This document shows positions 61,637-64,000 of a DNA stretch of 64,000 nucleotides, piece by piece (position 1 is the first letter of the stretch; each line of letters opens with the position of its first letter). The DNA is taken from the NCBI GenBank assembly GCA_045107005.1, contig JBGCFP010000021.1, forward strand, positions 1-64,000, given 5' to 3'. Both the position numbers and the translations under genes were made by a program. This DNA is from JBCCMA01 sp045107005. Its GTDB lineage: Bacteria > Pseudomonadota > Gammaproteobacteria > Steroidobacterales > JBCCMA01. The notes under the pieces were generated by a model that saw only the letters and a list, made by a program, of their open reading frames with translations, was not told the origin of the DNA and did no database searches.

Positions 61637-64000
61637 TCAGCTCGACGTTTTCTTCTTCGCCGCTTTTTTCTTTGTGGTCTTCTTCTTGGTCGTCTTTTTC
61701 TTGGCGACTTTCTTTTTGGCTTTTTTCTTCGTGACCTTTTTCTTCTTGGTCACTTTTTTCTTCGCAGCGACTTTCTTTTTCGCCGCCACTTTTTTCTTTT
61801 TCTTGCCGCGGCGAACCGGGGCTTTCTCAAGCATTTCGATGCACACTTCCAGCGTCAGCGTTTTGGGATCGACGTCTTTGGGAATGCGGGCGTTCTTTTC
61901 CTTGTTGGTCACGTACGGTCCGTAGCGACCGTTGAGCACTTGAATGCCCTGTTCCTCGAAATCAAGAATCAGTCGATTTGCGTCGGCGATCTTTTTCTCT
62001 GCAACCACTTCCAGCGCGCGTTCCAGCGTGATGGGGTAAGGGTCGTCTTCTTTAATCGAGACAAACTTCGAGCCGTATTTTACGTACGGACCAAAACGAC
62101 CGATGCTGGTCGAGACCGGCTCGCCTTCGTCGGTTTCGCCGAGTTTGCGCGGCAGCTTGAACAGCTCGATGGCTTCCGCCAGCTCAATCGAATCCATTTT
62201 CTGGCCGGGACGCAGTCCGGCGAATTTGGGTTTGTCTTCGTCGTCGCGCGTGCCGATTTGCACGAACGGGCCGTAGCGTCCCATGCGTACGCTGATCGGC
62301 TTGCCGCTTTTGGGGTCGGTGCCGAGCACGCGCGCGGCGACGGCTTCGTCGCGCGATACGGACGTCTCCTTGTCTTCTACCAGCTTGATGAACGGGTCCC
62401 AGAACCCGTCAAGCAGTGGCACCCAGTCGGCTTCGCCGCGCGAGACGGCGTCGAGATCGTCTTCGAGTTTGGCCGTGAAGTCGTAGTCGACGTAGCGCTC
62501 GAAATGTTGGGTCAGGAATTTGTTGACGATGCGGCCGACATCGGTGGGCATAAACCGACGCTTGTCCATTTCGACGTATTCACGGTACTGCAGCGTCTGA
62601 ATAATGCTCGCGTACGTGGACGGTCGTCCGATGCCGTACTCTTCGAGCGTTTTGACTAGCGACGCTTCCGAAAAGCGCGGCGGTGGCTCGGTGAAATGCT
62701 GTTCGGGGCGAATGGCCGTCAGATCAATCATCTCGCCCACTTCCATGGGCGGCAAGATGCGATCCTTGTCGTCTTCTTTCTTGGCGCTGGTGCCTTCCTG
62801 GTAGACCGCCATGAAGCCGGGTTTGACCAGAATCGAGCCGTTGGCGCGGAAGCGATTGCGTTTGTCGCCATCCGGGCCGGCCAGCAAATCGATCGCGACG
62901 GTGTCGAACACGGCAGGCACCATCTGACAGGCGACCGTGCGCTTCCAGATCAGTTCGTAGAGCTTGAACTGATCGGGCGTCAGGGCCTTCTTGATATCGC
63001 CGTTCGGAACCCGCAGGGCCGACGTCGGGCGAATGGCCTCGTGCGCTTCCTGAGCGTTTTTGGCCTTGGTTTTGTAGGTCACCGGGGCGTCGGGCAGATT
63101 TTCCTCGCCGTAGCGCTCGGTGATGGTCTGGCGAATCTCGGCAATGGCCTCGGCGGCGAGCGTCACCGAGTCGGTACGCATATAAGTGATCAGTCCGGTG
63201 GCGCCGTCGCCGACGTCGATCCCTTCATAGAGTTTTTGCGCCGTGCGCATCGTGCGCTGCGCGCCAAAGCCCAGCTTGCGCGACGCTTCCTGTTGCAGCG
63301 TTGAGGTCGTGAACGGTGCGGTGGGGCTGCGTCGGCGTTGCTTCTTGTCGATCTTGGCGACCAGCAGCTTGCCACTGGCGGCGCTGTTGAGGGTGTTCTC
63401 AACGTGACTGGCCGCGTCTTCGGACGTGATGGTAAATTGCTCGAGCTTCTCACCCTGAAATTCGACGAGACGGCCGATAAACGACGACACGTCTTTATCC
63501 ATCTTCTTGGCGACGTCCGCTTCGACCGTCCAGTATTCGCGAGGATTGAACGCTTCAATTTCCGCTTCCCGCTCGCAAATCATGCGCAGCGCCGGGCTCT
63601 GAACGCGACCCGCGGACAGCCCGCGGCGAATTTTTTTCCACAATAGCGGCGACAGGTTGAAGCCCACCAGGTAATCGAGGGCGCGGCGCGCCTGCTGCGC
63701 GTTAACCAAATCGCCCGACAGGCTGGCCGGTTTATCAATGGCTTCGCGAATGGCTTTTTTCGTGATCTCGTGGAACACGACGCGATGAATTTCCTTGTCG
63801 TCGAGAATGCCGCGTTCGCGCAGCAGTTCCACCAGATGCCAGGAAATCGCTTCGCCCTCGCGATCCGGGTCAGTGGCCAGGTAAAGCGCATCGGCTTTTT
63901 TCAGCGCTTTGATGATGGCGTCGACGTGGCGTTCGTTTTTCTCAATCACCGCGTACTTCATCGAGAACGCATTGTCGGGATCGACAGCGCCTTCCTTGGG
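61637..64000 (-). CDS. topA: DNA topoisomerase I, N-terminus outside the window
   Basis: A type IA topoisomerase that relaxes negative supercoils; 787 residues are visible and the reading frame stays open to the window edge, so the true start is beyond 64000. An internal ATG at 63961 is not the start. The Toprim acidic motif TDPDREGEAISWHL is present; the catalytic tyrosine is in GLITYMRTDSVTLA. The C-terminal part has three zinc-free repeats (GRYGPFVQIGT, GRFGPYVKYGS, GRYGPYVTNKE) instead of zinc fingers. The last ~55 residues are an almost pure Lys/Ala/Thr tail (repeats of VAKKK, TTKKK), probably binding DNA. Confidence 0.95.
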   Translation of the reverse strand, partial: PKEGAVDPDNAFSMKYAVIEKNERHVDAIIKALKKADALYLATDPDREGEAISWHLVELLRERGILDDKEIHRVVFHEITKKAIREAIDKPASLSGDLVNAQQARRALDYLVGFNLSPLLWKKIRRGLSAGRVQSPALRMICEREAEIEAFNPREYWTVEADVAKKMDKDVSSFIGRLVEFQGEKLEQFTITSEDAASHVENTLNSAASGKLLVAKIDKKQRRRSPTAPFTTSTLQQEASRKLGFGAQRTMRTAQKLYEGIDVGDGATGLITYMRTDSVTLAAEAIAEIRQTITERYGEENLPDAPVTYKTKAKNAQEAHEAIRPTSALRVPNGDIKKALTPDQFKLYELIWKRTVACQMVPAVFDTVAIDLLAGPDGDKRNRFRANGSILVKPGFMAVYQEGTSAKKEDDKDRILPPMEVGEMIDLTAIRPEQHFTEPPPRFSEASLVKTLEEYGIGRPSTYASIIQTLQYREYVEMDKRRFMPTDVGRIVNKFLTQHFERYVDYDFTAKLEDDLDAVSRGEADWVPLLDGFWDPFIKLVEDKETSVSRDEAVAARVLGTDPKSGKPISVRMGRYGPFVQIGTRDDEDKPKFAGLRPGQKMDSIELAEAIELFKLPRKLGETDEGEPVSTSIGRFGPYVKYGSKFVSIKEDDPYPITLERALEVVAEKKIADANRLILDFEEQGIQVLNGRYGPYVTNKEKNARIPKDVDPKTLTLEVCIEMLEKAPVRRGKKKKKVAAKKKVAAKKKVTKKKKVTKKKAKKKVAKKKTTKKKTTKKKAAKKKTSS

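Noticed and set aside
61637..61810. A/G-rich repeats resembling a repeat array
   Set aside because: They are the lysine codons of the topA tail in frame, not a CRISPR or tandem non-coding repeat.

Overview
The window is GC-rich chromosomal DNA from a Gram-negative, aerobic, ubiquinone-using proteobacterium, most likely a gammaproteobacterium. Supporting genes are a PrlC-type oligopeptidase A, UbiG, TolC/HlyD-type export genes, a Lrp-type regulator next to a branched-chain keto acid dehydrogenase operon, lipoproteins with ordinary lipoboxes, and a topoisomerase I with a lysine-rich tail. I cannot name a genus. Genes are dense and many are coupled by 1-4 base start/stop overlaps. I saw no rRNA or tRNA gene, CRISPR array, transposase, prophage or secretion-system structural cluster.

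Layout. 0-9.5 kb: oligopeptidase A; a LemA/GIDE membrane pair (the GIDE protein carries an EF-hand); glutathione reductase with a gamma-carbonic-anhydrase-like protein; an FG-GAP/UnbV surface protein coupled to a TPR lipoprotein; a DUF5946 protein. 9.5-19.4 kb: an AhpD-like protein; a rhomboid protease; a large lipase-like protein followed by an ankyrin lipoprotein (possible effector/immunity pair); a three-gene phosphorelay module (isolated DHp-like protein, NarL-type regulator, lone receiver); a DUF1800/DUF1501 pair. 18.9-24 kb: a Lrp-type regulator facing leucine/valine dehydrogenase and E1alpha-E1beta-E2 of the branched-chain 2-oxoacid dehydrogenase (E3 not present). 24-29.5 kb: two membrane proteins; ECF sigma, anti-sigma and two secreted HEAT-repeat proteins; a TRIC-type channel. 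29.5-38.5 kb: a SulP permease with an ArsR regulator; glycerol-3-phosphate dehydrogenase; a peroxiredoxin; a coupled operon of a lipoprotein, an unknown membrane protein, a MoxR ATPase and a DUF2201/VWA protein. 38.5-42.8 kb: an ABC exporter operon (ABC, HlyD, TolC) whose ABC protein has a degenerate ATPase domain. 42.8-47 kb: MaoC-like, ubiG, proB-proA and a winged-helix regulator with a convincing promoter/operator. 47-53.5 kb: carotenoid genes (crtI, crtD-like), a membrane protein, a cytochrome P450 and an ATP-grasp enzyme. 53.6-56.9 kb: a fasciclin protein, two methyltransferase-like membrane proteins, a VOC protein, TsaC and an ABM monooxygenase. 56.9-61.4 kb: a 1496-residue caspase/STAND/WD40 protein. 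61.6 kb to the end: topA, cut by the window edge.

The strongest candidates for unusual biology are the caspase-STAND-WD40 protein with its 14-bp inverted repeat just upstream, the export operon with an ABC protein lacking Walker A, Walker B and signature residues, the kinase-less DHp/NarL/receiver module, and the lipase plus ankyrin-lipoprotein pair. All functional calls come from reading motifs by eye; no database search was run.
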